DNA of 64,000 nt. Origin: Alligator mississippiensis (taxonomy: Eukaryota; Chordata; Crocodylia; Alligatoridae). Made by a program: the position numbers and the translations under genes. Within the stretch, counting starts at the first letter, position 1, and the number at the start of each line of letters is the position of its first letter. Below the pieces are notes generated by a model. It saw only the letters and a program-made list of their open reading frames with translations, was not told where the DNA came from and searched no databases. The stretch covers positions 213,224,978 through 213,288,977 of the forward strand of contig NC_081828.1 of the NCBI RefSeq assembly GCF_030867095.1. Direction: 5' to 3'. Below, piece after piece: positions 22,574-32,935 of this stretch.

Positions 22574-23335
22574 TGTAGCAAAACCCACAGGTTTTTCTCT
22601 TTTTTTTTCCCCACTTAAAAATACATTCCCTTCCCCTCCCCAACCATTTCTGACCCTTTCCCTGCCCCCTCTATTCCTTATAAGTAGTTATAAGTAGTCC
22701 TAGATGAGCTAAGATAAGTTCTTGTGTGCCATTATTGTGACAAGCCCCTCTTTATATTGTAAATAGTGTTCTGTTATTTTTGTATTGATGTTTACTGTTT
22801 TATATTGTTTTCCTATTAGGTTTGTATTGATTTTTATTGTTTTACATCGATATCATATGATTTAGGCCTGTTCCTGCAAGTTAACCAAAGTAATGTCAAG
22901 TCTTCATTTTGTGCCCCCCCCCGCCCAGACTTACACTGTTGTAATCATCTTGCAACTATGACTTATACCTACCCCTCCTATGTAAATTGGTTCCTGGGTG
23001 AATGAGAGTGAATGAGGGTGCTTGAGACATAATGGTAGCAGGCCTAAAAATAGCTCCTGCTCAATGACCAGGCCATCAACTCAACGACCAGACCATCAAG
23101 TTAACGACCGAACCGCCACCTTGCATTGCCTCTCCCTGAAACCATGGAGCTACTACCAGGACCAAAGATAAAACCCAATATTTGAAAGATAAAGACCCTC
23201 CAAGAAACCAGTAACTCCACCATTGTATCCCACCGGACAATGAGGATGCAACCTGGAGAAGCACAACCTCATCTAAGCATGACTGGCCCTTGCCTGGGCA
23301 TGTCCTACCCATTGGAGTCACAGGTAGCCTACCCC

Positions 23336-23343
23336 TATAAAAG
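23336..23343 (+). promoter_or_regulatory. TATA box of the LTR
   Basis: tataaaag, about 20 bases downstream of the inverted CCAAT at 23311-23315. The LTR's transcription start would be expected about 25-30 bases further on. Confidence 0.6.
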
Positions 23344-23628
23344 GGGTGGCAGAGTGTGACCTCCTGAGGATGCCCTCTCCATCTGGACCAACACTACACC
23401 ACGCCACCTATCCACCCAGAGACCGCACCGGTAACCCTCTCTGGACATCTTGCTGGAGAAGACCCCGACTGGCCACTGAGGATCAACTCTCAGCCTGGAT
23501 AGGTAGTTATCACCCACCTTCTTCCCCCAAGCAAGGGACCTGAGCTCTGTCTCTGCACACCTGGACCTCAGATCCCTCCATTAAGCCTTTCCTCTCCTGC
23601 TCCCATCGCGCGCACATGTGTGTGCACC

Positions 23629-23670
23629 AATAAATTCATGGGCTGTGTAGTGTGTTGCCTGTTTAATAAA
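23629..23670 (+). terminator. Polyadenylation signals of the LTR
   Basis: AATAAA occurs at 23629-23634 and 23665-23670, the second followed by a GT/T-rich stretch (gttatgtagttgggttttgt), as expected near an R/U5 border. Confidence 0.55.
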
Positions 23671-23719
23671 ACTGTTATGTAGTTGGGTTTTGTCTTACTG
23701 ATCTCCCAGCCCTGCTACA

Positions 23720-24302
23720 ATTTCTGCTCTCTGCCCCTCTGACCTTCCTCCCGTCTCTGATCTTTTAACCCCTGCCATCTCCCAGTTCCCCCCGGTTCTT
23801 CCCTCTGCAACCCTGACCTGCCTCCCAGCTTCTCTCTCTGCCCCCTGCAGCCTCCCAGCTTCTCCGTCACCTGGCTCCTTACCTCCCAGCCTTCTCCTCC
23901 TCCGACTTTTACCTCCCATTTCTCGGCTTTTTCTTCCACCGCCCCTCACCTCACCTCTGCTGCTCCTCCTGGCTTCTTTGACTGGTTTGGCTCTCTCTCT
24001 GCTGCCCCGGCTTGATCCCCTGGCTCTACTCCTTCACCCCCAAGTAACCCTGGGGCACCAAGTGACCCCAAGTAACCCCAGCACCAAGTGGCCCCTACTA
24101 ACTCTGGCACCAAGTGACCGCAAGTAACCTCAAGTTCCCTAGTGTTAACACACAGCCAGCACCGAAGTGCGTGTTGGTGTGTATGTGCATGTGTGTGCAG
24201 ACCCATAGTGACATATGTGTAGCTTGCATGTGTGCGTATATAATTTTGTGTCACGCACTCCTGCCTAACAGCACAATATGAAGATCCCAAGCATTGATCT
24301 GA
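23720..24302. other. Unassigned insert between LTR and resumed CR1
   Basis: The first part is strongly pyrimidine-rich (23720-24050), then comes a short minisatellite, then TG-rich sequence (24165-24245). It could be the remainder of the LTR element's internal region or a second insertion. It carries no recognisable gag, pol or primer-binding site. Confidence 0.4.
24050..24135 (+). repeat. Minisatellite, ~3 imperfect units
   Basis: Units of about 25-30 bases on the pattern 'gcaccaagtgaccccaagta' recur near 24055, 24083 and 24109 with a few changes each. Confidence 0.75.
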
Positions 24303-24752
24303 TGCATGTCAAGTCAACGATTAGAGGTCAAGGGAGCAGGCCTTATTAAGAAAGGCTGCGAGCCATGGGACTCTTCAGCCTGGAGAAGTGCAGGTTCAGG
24401 GGTGACTTGGTGGCTGCCTATAAGTACATCAGGGGTGTGCATCAGGATCTGGGGAATGTCTCTTCACCAGGGCACCAAAAGGGAAGACAAGGTCTAATGG
24501 TCACAAACTGCTGGAAGACCATTTTAGACTGGACATAAGGAAAACCTTCTTTACCGTCCAAGTCTCCAGAATCTGAAATAGACTCCCCACAGAAGTTTGC
24601 AAGCACCTACTCTGGACACCTTTAAGAAATGCTTGGATGCTTATCTTGCTGGGATGATCTGACCCCAGCTGACTTCCTGCCCTTTGGGCCGGGGGGCTGG
24701 ACCCAATGATCTCACAAGGTCCCTTCCAGCCCTAATGTCTATGAAATCTAAG

Positions 24753-25523
24753 CTTCCTGTAAAGGCATCACACATACCTTCCTTGCCTCCCACCAGTGAT
24801 GAGTAACAGTAGCTAAAGGGGGACAAGTAAGGGGTGAAAATGGGCCCAAGACTCATTGACCCAAGTTCTCAAGGAGCTTCAGATGTGGGAGCCAGTGGCG
24901 ACTCTTGAATTGGGATCTACATTTTCCCAGCACTCGTGGTATATGGGTTCAGGTTTAGGTTGATGCTTCTTGCTACTAACTAGACTGACCCTTTCACAGT
25001 CTATATACTGGGCCCCAGGTCATAATGGTCCAAACATTAACATGGCCAAGCCATGGATGGTCAAAGGCTTGATGTGATCTCCCTCCCAGTTGTGGAGGAC
25101 GAGGTTCCATCACAGAAACCATAATTGGCCTTGCCTTGTTTGTGGCTGGGCAGGCAGACCCAAGTTGCCCTGTCCCCTGCACCTGGGTTTTCTTCCAAGC
25201 AGCAGGGAAGTGCACAGGCAGGGGGTAGTAGCTGTGCTGCATGGGTAGCACCCATCACCAACACATAATTTGGATTAAGCAATCCTTCCTCTAGCTTGCT
25301 GGAAAGTGAGAAGTTAAAAATCAGTGACCGCTAACTCTGTACCGGTCTAACAATCATTAAATTAGCACCTGAATTTCCCCTGCCACAAAAGAAAACGGGA
25401 CCCCCATGATGTGCAAAGAAGTCTCTGGGTCTGATACTACAGACAAGCCATTATTTTTGTCTTCCACTGATGGACAAGTCATATGTAGAGGATGAGTCAA
25501 CTATTGCATTCACCATCCTGGCC
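24753..25523. other. Unassigned non-coding sequence
   Basis: No gene or bounded repeat recognised. Confidence 0.4.
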
Positions 25524-25531
25524 CTCTAGCC

Positions 25532-25818
25532 CACGGGTGTCAAACATACAGCCTACAGGCCGGATCCAGCCCACAAAGTCATACCACCTGGTCCACTGGA
25601 CTCATAGAGAGGCTGGGAATTCAGGGGCAGGACAAGCGGAAGTGGGGCCCACTGCTGTGATCTGGGATAGAGACACCACTGAGGACACAGTTTGGTGGCA
25701 GAGGCAAGCAATACCTGTGTTAACCCCCACAGCTCCTTAATGCCACTCACCTGGTCACCACTATACACCTTGCCCCCACCCCATCGGGATTGGGCTCGGG
25801 TCAAGTTTGATGCCCCTC
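25532..25818. mobile_element. Non-autonomous hAT element with perfect 8-base duplication
   Basis: The ends are cacgggtgtcaaac on the left and, reverse complemented, gaggggcatcaaac on the right. The flanking 8-mers are identical: ctctagcc at 25524-25531 and at 25819-25826, and an extra c before each makes nine. The 287-base interior has no coding capacity. The ends resemble the 'gggtgtcaaac' MITE group common in reptiles. Confidence 0.85.
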
Positions 25819-25826
25819 CTCTAGCC

Positions 25827-26584
25827 CAGTGTGGACGTTCATGCTCTTAGCTTCGACATGGGATGCTCTGGGGTCACCCCAAAAACATCTCAGCCACCAC
25901 AACTTTTAAAGCTGCTCTGCAGACAGAGCGTGCAGTGCCGTTGGGTCTGAACAGAGGCATTTCACGTGCATCGAGCAGGTGTTAGATAATCTCGCAATGC
26001 AGTGAGCTGGGCAGAATCAGCCCCCAGGGTGGCAGCATGCTAGGCCACGTGGGGCTTGGGAAGAGTCTGAGTCCCTGTCAATACCCCTTAACAAGGTGCC
26101 AAGAGGGGAAGAGGTAAGTGGCTGGTTGTAAATGCAGGGCTCTTATCAGCACCTGCTCACTTAATCAGAACATTACAGCTCTAGAGGTGCTTTGAATTGG
26201 CAGAGGTAAGCAAGGGACAGCTGTTTTTCTGCCAGCAAGTCTGCTTACTTTGAAGCTAAAAGACACCAGATAATACAGCTCTTGCCCCACGATGAAGGCA
26301 GACAGAGGCAGGGCCTTCGAGGGAGAGGAGCAATGAACCAGGATGCAGAAAACCTGCTTCTACTCCTTGCTTCGCTCCCAGCTTGCTGGTTGACCCAGGG
26401 GAAGTGACCATGGCTCTGTGCCTTGTAAACGGTGACGACAGTGACCTCCACTCTGCAGAGGAAGAGGGAATGGTATTAAAAAATTACTCGCGAGTGCTTT
26501 AAGGTTCTATCCCATCATGCTTTGCATGCATAAAGTCCACTCCATCCCATACTCCAAGCCGACCTTGCAATCAGGAAGGCACCC
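25827..26584. other. Unassigned non-coding sequence
   Basis: No gene or bounded repeat recognised. Confidence 0.4.
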
Positions 26585-27010
26585 ATTTTACAGCCCTTTC
26601 TTGTGTAAAACAGACTTTATTCCCAGCCCTTAAAGGCTGTTGGCCCCTCACTGCTTCTGGGAAGCTGCTTCAGGACCTTGCTCCTCTGATGGTTAGAAGC
26701 TTTCTTTGGATTTCCACCCTGAACTCCTTTAAAGCTAGCCTATCCCTTGTGCTCATGAGCCAACATCATCCTTTAGTTCTCCCCCTCCCTGCTGTTTATC
26801 TGCTTAATGTAGTTAAAGACAGTGACCATCTTGTCTCTTAAGGATGCTGCCCAAGTCCTTTAGTCTCCTCTTATAAGATGAGTTATCATCCTCATATCCT
26901 CTCTCTTCACCTGGTCCAACTGGACTTCATCCTTCTTGAGCAAGAGTGACCAGAATACTGAATATGGCCTTACAGAGGGCTCTCCATGGCCTTGTAGAGT
27001 TGTATTAATC
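26585..27010 (-). mobile_element. Old CR1 LINE fragment, antisense
   Basis: From left to right it shows antisense CR1 landmarks: 'ttcaggaccttgctcctctg', 'tggatttccaccctgaac', 'cttaaggatgctgcccaagt' with 'tagtctcctcttataagatg', then 'gagtgaccagaatactgaat' and 'gccttgtagagttgtattaa'. Highly diverged, no frame. Confidence 0.65.
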
Positions 27011-28042
27011 CTTCCCCAACCAGTGCCTGGAGCAGATTGGCAAGGACGTCGCCAGACCACAGATGGGACCAACGTCGATAGGCGTTGAGACCAAAATCCC
27101 CTCTTTCTCAGGGGAGTTCAAGCTGCCCCGTGTAGTGATGCCAAACGACGTCCTCCCTGAGGCTGGAGAAGCGAAGAGGTTTGAGCTGTGTGTGTTGTTC
27201 AGTCCTTGGCATCTTTGCTGAAACAAGCCAGCCGAGACAAAGGGATCAAGTAGCGAAGTGGATGTCTTCTGCGACATGGACATCTGGCCACCGGGATCTG
27301 GACTGAGACCATCCAACTGCTGTCGGCAAGGAGCACTAAACAGCTATCACTAAAATGGCGATGGCTATTTTACTCTGCACATACAGCTCCTTATCCATCA
27401 TCTTCCCAACCTCCTCAGCCCCTCAAGCCCGTCTACTTTCAATTGCTACCTTTAGAGAAGCCTTTTGACTCCCCTGACTATGCACACTGCGATGGCTCAG
27501 GGCCTCATAAACCCAAGGATGAGAGAAGAGCTCTGCTGGGACACATTGCTCTGTTTAATAGCCCAGTTTGGCTTTTTATAGAGACAGGGGGCTGGGAGGA
27601 GCAGAGCCTCTCTCAGTTCAATCCCTTTTTATTTTTATTGGAGTAGTCTCACTTAGTCTGCTTGTTCTGAACACAAAAGAAAAGCAAGTTGCTCATTCAT
27701 CTCAGTCAGCGATGGGCCCAGATAACCAGAATTCGCCCCTGCTTTCTCTGCTGTGTTTACAGCTGGCTAAAGCGAACGAAAGTTGCTGCAATTATAATGG
27801 AAGCATTTTTTTTTTTTTTTACCTTCCCTGCAAAGATGTATGCATGACACAGCCATGTTTAGGGCAATGGCAATCAAGACCTGGGACTCGGTAGTAGAAC
27901 GCAGATTCTTTAACTACACAAATTTGACTGTTTTTTTGCAGCGTTGGAGCAAAAGTAGCTCAAATGTCCCAAATTTCAAAGGCTACTAGAGGTTGGTTCA
28001 ACTCCTGACACAGCTTAGAGTCACCTCAGGGCTGCTGTGCAG
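27011..28042. other. Unassigned non-coding sequence
   Basis: No gene or bounded repeat recognised. There is a T run near 27808-27820. Confidence 0.4.
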
Positions 28043-28293
28043 CAGGGTGGCCGAGCCATGGCACAGGAGCCAGAAGTGGCATCGCCAGCCTCAATGTGTG
28101 GCACGCAGCAGACCAGGGAGGGAGCCTAGAGCAGAGATGGATTGGGCAGAAAGCAGAGCAGCAGCTCAGGCAGGGAGCAGAAGGAAGAGCAGTAGATGTT
28201 GGAGGGCATGGTTGACTGGTTAGGGGAAGGGGGTCAGAGTGGCGCTTGGAGAAGGTGCAGGGCTAATTTGTGGCACACCTGCCAAAAAGGTTG
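28043..28293. mobile_element. Probable hAT MITE
   Basis: The right end, read in reverse, is cagtgagggtcaacctttt, a typical hAT terminus. The left end cagggtggccgagccatgg is a weaker partner. The flanking 8-mers ctgtgcag and ctctaggg agree at only four positions, so the left boundary is uncertain. No coding capacity. Confidence 0.5.
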
Positions 28294-28941
28294 ACCCTCA
28301 CTGCTCTAGGGTTCCCCAAAAGGCCACTGTGATGGATAGGGTTGCAGTACGTTCCTGATATCGTAACGAAACCCTGACCCTTGTCGGCATGATCACAATT
28401 TCACCCACATCGTCTCCTCTGAGCCAGGATTCCCCAAGAGCAAGGGAGTCCAGGCAGTCAGTACAGCCCCAAGGCTAGCAGCTTCATTCAGCAGCAGTTG
28501 TATGCAAGGCAGCTCAGACAGCCCTACATTTGACACCGGAAAACATACCAGTAGGAAGGGATAAAGTGCAATCTGTGATACCCCTCCCTGGCCATAAACC
28601 ACCTGTACCTTGACCCCAGTGTACGCTGCATTTTCTTGACTCTGCCTCCGACACCTACGTTACTGCTCTGCCCCGTAAGCTGCCGTGTCACCCCTTTACA
28701 ATCATTTTGTGAAGTACAAAGGACTTGGTGCAACACTATTTACTGCCAGGAGAGCTCCCGAATCCCACTACATCCCAGGGCAAAGCCCTTCAAATGGACC
28801 GTGACTGTCTGTGGGTGTAAACCTGAGTAGCATTTTCCATTCAACATGCCAGTGCTTTCCTTTTTAAGCTGCTTTGGCTGCATACAACTCATGTATCTGC
28901 AGGGTTCTTCTGCATAGATGGCCCTGGCAGTTCACCAGATC
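28294..28941. other. Unassigned non-coding sequence
   Basis: No gene or bounded repeat recognised. Confidence 0.4.
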
Positions 28942-29291
28942 TAGGGGCATTTATATACATGCTCTGGGAAGCAGTGGGGGGAGGGCGCTTTCAATTAGAG
29001 CAGCTCCAAGAGCCACTCTAATTAGAGTGCCTGGAGCATCATGTGTATCAGCATTCCTGCGCTGACAAATGGCAGTGGGGTGCTTTAACTAAAGCTCATC
29101 AAACGACCTTTAGTTAAAGCGTGTCCACTGCCATTTGTCAGCACAGGGATGCTGATACGTGTGATGCTGGAATCAGCTGAAGCGTGGTCATTTCCATGCT
29201 CCAGCCGACTCGATTAATCGAGTCTGCTCTGATGTGCTGTAATTACAGAGCATCAGAGCAGCCTCAATGCACATGTATAGGTGCCCCAGAA
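28942..29291. mobile_element. Foldback MITE, copy 1
   Basis: The terminal inverted repeats are tctaggggcatttatataca on the left and, reverse complemented, tctggggcacctatacatg on the right. The whole element folds: around the centre (about 29102) gctgacaaatggcagtgggg and gtgctttaactaaagc pair with their complements at 29108-29145, and cagcattcctgcgctgac pairs with gtcagcacagggatgctg. The second copy is at 48534-48830. No coding capacity. Confidence 0.75.
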
Positions 29292-31217
29292 GTCAAACAC
29301 TGGCTCAAATCCAGGCTATAGTCTCACTGATTGCTTACTCTGAAGAATTAAACGCAAACATTTCCTTTCATATGCAAGCCCTCTCAGAGCCACCTGAATG
29401 ACTAATGTGCATTTTAGCCCCTTTTGCAAATGTGTTGTACATCATACAAGGGTCAAACTGACTGCATAAATACAATAATTGCCATACCGCTATCAGGCAC
29501 TCACTTTGATGGCTGTCACTCTGGCTTGGACCAAGATGTATTGTTTATACTACTTATATTTTAAAAGATTTTTTTATTGATTTTTTTTCTAGTGCACTTC
29601 ATTTTATTTGTAATTAAGTCCAGATAAAACCATTCCTCTTCATACCACACTCTACCTCTGATTACCACTCTAACCCTCAGGGGCTGACCTCCCTACAAAG
29701 TAACAGAGGGGAAAACTCTCCATTTATTGTCATTCCAGACACTGTCACAAACCGAGTGATGTCGACAACTTCAGTAATCTCTGCAGGTCAATTTATCAGG
29801 TAGTGCCACACTTACCCACTTTCCAAGATCAAATCAGGTAGCCAAGAGTTATTGGGAAAGCAGTTTGAAGAAATCTATATGCAACGATATACACATCTTT
29901 GTTTCACATATTTTTTTCTTATACTCATACAATGGGCTGGTTCAGCGATGGTCAGCACCTGTGAATGGGAGATACTGCCACAGCCTAACTGGGGCTTACC
30001 TATAGGTTTAGTACCGAGCATATGAGGCATCTCAGAGTTAAATTGTACAGGGTATGTAACCTTGGGGTGTAACTTTTAGAGTCAGGATTCAAAACTCTTG
30101 GGGTGCAGGGGAGAAGACAAAAATACTAATAAAAGGGCTCAAAAGCCATGGTACCACCAGGGAAAAACTAGAAGTATTTAAAAGCCCTCTCAGCTTTCTT
30201 GTGAAGTGACCTGGCTTGTCCTCTCTCCAGCATAATTTACAATACCATCATTTGAATGGTTCTTCCTCCATTCCTTAAGTTAGGTCTTAAATAAATGCGG
30301 TGATTGAACATTAAATCAACTCAAAACAATATACATAAGGAGGTCCAGACTCCCCAGACTGAGAGGCCCTGGGACAACCCTACCATCCTCCCAGAAACTT
30401 CATGTTTTAAGTCCAATCTTGGAAAATGGAAAATCACAATGTTTTCCCTCTGGGTGCAATTTTCATTTCCCAGTCAGCTCTAGCCAGGACAGAACAGGAG
30501 CTTTGCTCCTACACTGTGCAGGACGAGCGCAGGGAGCCAGGATGCAGGCAGCGGCATCGTGCCGTTCCCACATATTATTCTGAAGGCAGGATGCCCTCTG
30601 ATGGATGAGGTTAACAGCAGCAGGGCTTTCCAGCACTTCCATTTAATGGCTGAATAAGTGCTGAACGGTCCAAGAAAGAGTCAGCTATAAATCAAATACA
30701 GCTACAACTTGTCCAAATATCATCCCATCTGTCCAGCTAGCATCTCAGCTCCACTAATGGGACAGATCCTCAGCAGGTTGCAACTCCATTGACATGCATG
30801 GCAGATCAGTGCCAGCAGGAAATCTGGCTCCTACACCTTTGGGTTGCACAATGTTCTTTTTTCTTCTCAGGACACTCATCTCATTCCCGCTCCCTCTCTG
30901 CTTCACGCACACTCTGCATGACAGAATAGCAGAAGACGACAGGAGCTAAATGATTTCAATCCTGCTGCTCCTCGAATGCCGCAAGAAAATTAACAACTCA
31001 AAATCTGATCAGAATTGCTACGCAGAAAAAAACCCATTTGTGCTAAGTTCAGGTTATTTAATGTCAAAAAAGAAAGGGAAAAGGGTTCATAGATGGGCAT
31101 CAAGAAGAGGCAGGGAGTTCCAAATGACTATGGATTGGAAAGACAGACTTAATTTGGGGAGGAAATGAATAGGACACGATAGAAGCACATGAACTAATGA
31201 ATGGTCTAGTGTAGACT
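29292..31217. other. Unassigned non-coding sequence
   Basis: No gene or bounded repeat recognised in this ~1.9 kb. Confidence 0.4.
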
Positions 31218-31540
31218 AAGGGTGTCCAACTCTTGCAGGTCAGATGAGCTGTATGCAAATCTGGCCCAGAGGCTTCTCACCACAGCTGCCGGCAGTGAAG
31301 AAGTTAATGGCATGACTGCCAGAGCCAGTATGTGAGTGCCAGCAGCCAAGGAGTTAATGCAGCTGCCACCACTCAACACCCCTCACTGCAGCTGCAGAAG
31401 CCCCCCCGTCTGCACAAGAGGGGTGGGGAGGGAGTGACTGAACACCTTGGCTGCTGGCATTGATAAAGGAGTTCTGGCAGCCAGGCTGAGAAGCCCCAGG
31501 GGCCAGATGAGGAACTGGGTCTGACACTCCAGGTCTAGAG
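31218..31540. mobile_element. hAT-like MITE, boundaries uncertain
   Basis: The left side reads aagggtgtccaactcttgc followed by 'caaatctggcccagaggc'; the right side reads gtctgacactcc. These resemble the 'ggtgtcaaac ... tggcccac' MITE group. The word ggtctag occurs just outside both sides (about 31202 and 31532), but the spacing does not fit a clean duplication. Confidence 0.45.
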
Positions 31541-31555
31541 CAGTGGGGGTATGCA

Positions 31556-31575
31556 CCCCCCCCCCCCCCCCCCCC
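31556..31575. repeat. C20 homopolymer
   Basis: Twenty consecutive C, directly right of the MITE-like stretch. On the minus strand this is a G20 run capable of quadruplex formation. The length in the assembly may be unreliable. Confidence 0.95.
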
Positions 31576-31874
31576 AGTGACACAGTGCTTTGCCAAGAGG
31601 TAAATGTCTGAATTTTAATAATGGCAGCACAACTTCTGATTGGACATCAGGTAAGTAATGGCATTGCTGCACACCAAGGTCAATGTTGACGCTTCCTAAA
31701 GAATGAGCACCAGGTGTCAGGGGATACAAGCAGCAATCGTTTGCAGGTGAAGGGGTACATGGCCAAAAAAACTGAAAACTGCTGGTTTGCAGAAAGGAAG
31801 CTATGCATGAAAAAATCTGTGCATTTAAAAGCAATTAAAGAAAATGATTCATTCTTCATCTGGTGGTCCTCTGG

Positions 31875-32935
31875 AACTCACTGCCACTCGTCGTCCGTAT
31901 CCCTCACGGTCGAGGATGATCACTCCCATGGGTCAATAAAGGCTTGTAAATGAGTCCATTGATAGCTTAGACTGGACATTAGGAAGAACTTCTTCACAGT
32001 TAAGAGTGGCCAAGATCTGGAACAGGCTCCCCAAGGGAGGTGGTGCTCTCCCCTACCCTGGGGGTCTTCAAGAGGAGGTTAGATGAGCATCTAGCTGGGG
32101 TCGTCTAGACCCAGCACTCTTTCCTGCCTATGCAGGGGGTCGGACTCGATGATCTATTGAGGTCCCTTCCGACCCTAACATCTATGAATCTATGAATCTA
32201 ATGAGGCTGGTCCTAGAGCCATAGTCTCTCTAGCAGATGCCACAGGTGGTGGTTAAAGGGAGAGTCAGACCACAGCCTTCTCCGTCTTGTTTCCTTTCCT
32301 CCCTTTTATGTCATTTTTCTGCCCCCCGGGTGAGACAGTTTTCCTCAAAGTAAGATGTACCTTCTCTTACCATGCTGCCATGTAGCCCTGTCCAAGGCTA
32401 GGTGTTTCCCAATTTGTAGTGTTAATGCCACACTTAACATTCACCTTGAGGATGTCCTTGAAACATTTCTTCTGACTCCTGCATGTCCTTTGTCCTTGGC
32501 CGAGTTGCGAGTGTAGAAGTTATTTTGGTATACATATATCAGACATACACGCACAACGCCCTGTCCACTGCAACAGATGTTGAACAATTAATGCTACCAT
32601 ACTTGGTGGTGTTAGCACCAGTGAGGACACTGGCATTTGTGCAATGGTCCTCCTGCTTTATCCCAATTATCTTCTGGAGATAAGTGCTGGTGATGGCACT
32701 CCAGGCTTTTCAGGTGGTCCATGTAGGTCACCCAAGTTTCAAAGCCAAGGAGAAAAGTTGGGGTTATAGTACAGTAAAAACTTTGTTTGAGTCCTGATGT
32801 CATGATGGTTGAACACACAATGATTCAGTCATCCAAAGGCAGAGCTGGCATATCAGATCCTATACTGGATTTTCTCATCAATGCTGGTCTTCTTTGAGAG
32901 ATGACTGCTGAGGTATGCAAAGTTAGATCCTCTTG
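31875..32935 (-). mobile_element. Relic of a non-CR1 LINE (RT C-terminal region)
   Basis: The minus strand between about 32818 and 32612 encodes LLGFETWVTYMDHLKSLE, matching the 'LLYG.ETW......LE.FH' element after the RT domain of many non-LTR retrotransposons. The following minus-strand sequence reads on in pieces: a QWTG-type motif near 32560, then SQKKCFKDILKVN near 32450, the usual 'KKRFKD.LK' region. Frames are broken. The family was not determined. A CR1 lies inside it at 31966-32205. Confidence 0.6.
31966..32205 (+). mobile_element. CR1 LINE 3' end inserted in another LINE
   Basis: It runs from 'tagactggacattaggaaga' through 'gatctggaacaggctcccca' and 'agcatctagctggggtcgtc' to 'cccttccgaccctaacatct' and a tail of atgaatct units at 32185-32202. 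It closely matches the reverse complement of 36255-36490, so it is the same young subfamily, 5'-truncated to about 240 bases. Confidence 0.85.

Larger units (their letters stand above)
22574..23719 (+). mobile_element. Probable solo LTR of an endogenous retrovirus-like element
   Basis: It starts tgtagca and ends tgctaca, a perfect 7-base inverted repeat with the TG...CA ends of LTRs, 1146 bases long. Inside are an inverted CCAAT-type attgg (23311-23315), a TATA box (23336-23343) and AATAAA signals at 23629-23634 and 23665-23670, in the order U3, R, U5. No primer-binding site follows at 23720 and no second copy is present in the window, so it is solo or truncated. Immediate flanks do not give a 4-6 base duplication. 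The retroviral class is not determined. Confidence 0.65.
21818..24752 (+). mobile_element. CR1 LINE split by LTR and other insertion
   Basis: The left part (21818-about 22570) covers the RT from the FYDQVT-like start through DFKKAFDTVSHD (about 21870-21910), the IPQGSVL motif and FADNTKL to 'agagccatgtgcatga'. The right part (about 24303-24752) resumes at tgcatg and runs to the 3' tail 'ccagccctaatgtctatg'. The intervening ~1.73 kb is foreign. The word tgcatg at 22564-22569 and at 24303-24308 could be a target-site duplication of the whole insert, although it is also the native CR1 word at this place. The second catalytic aspartate of FADD is N here. Confidence 0.85.
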
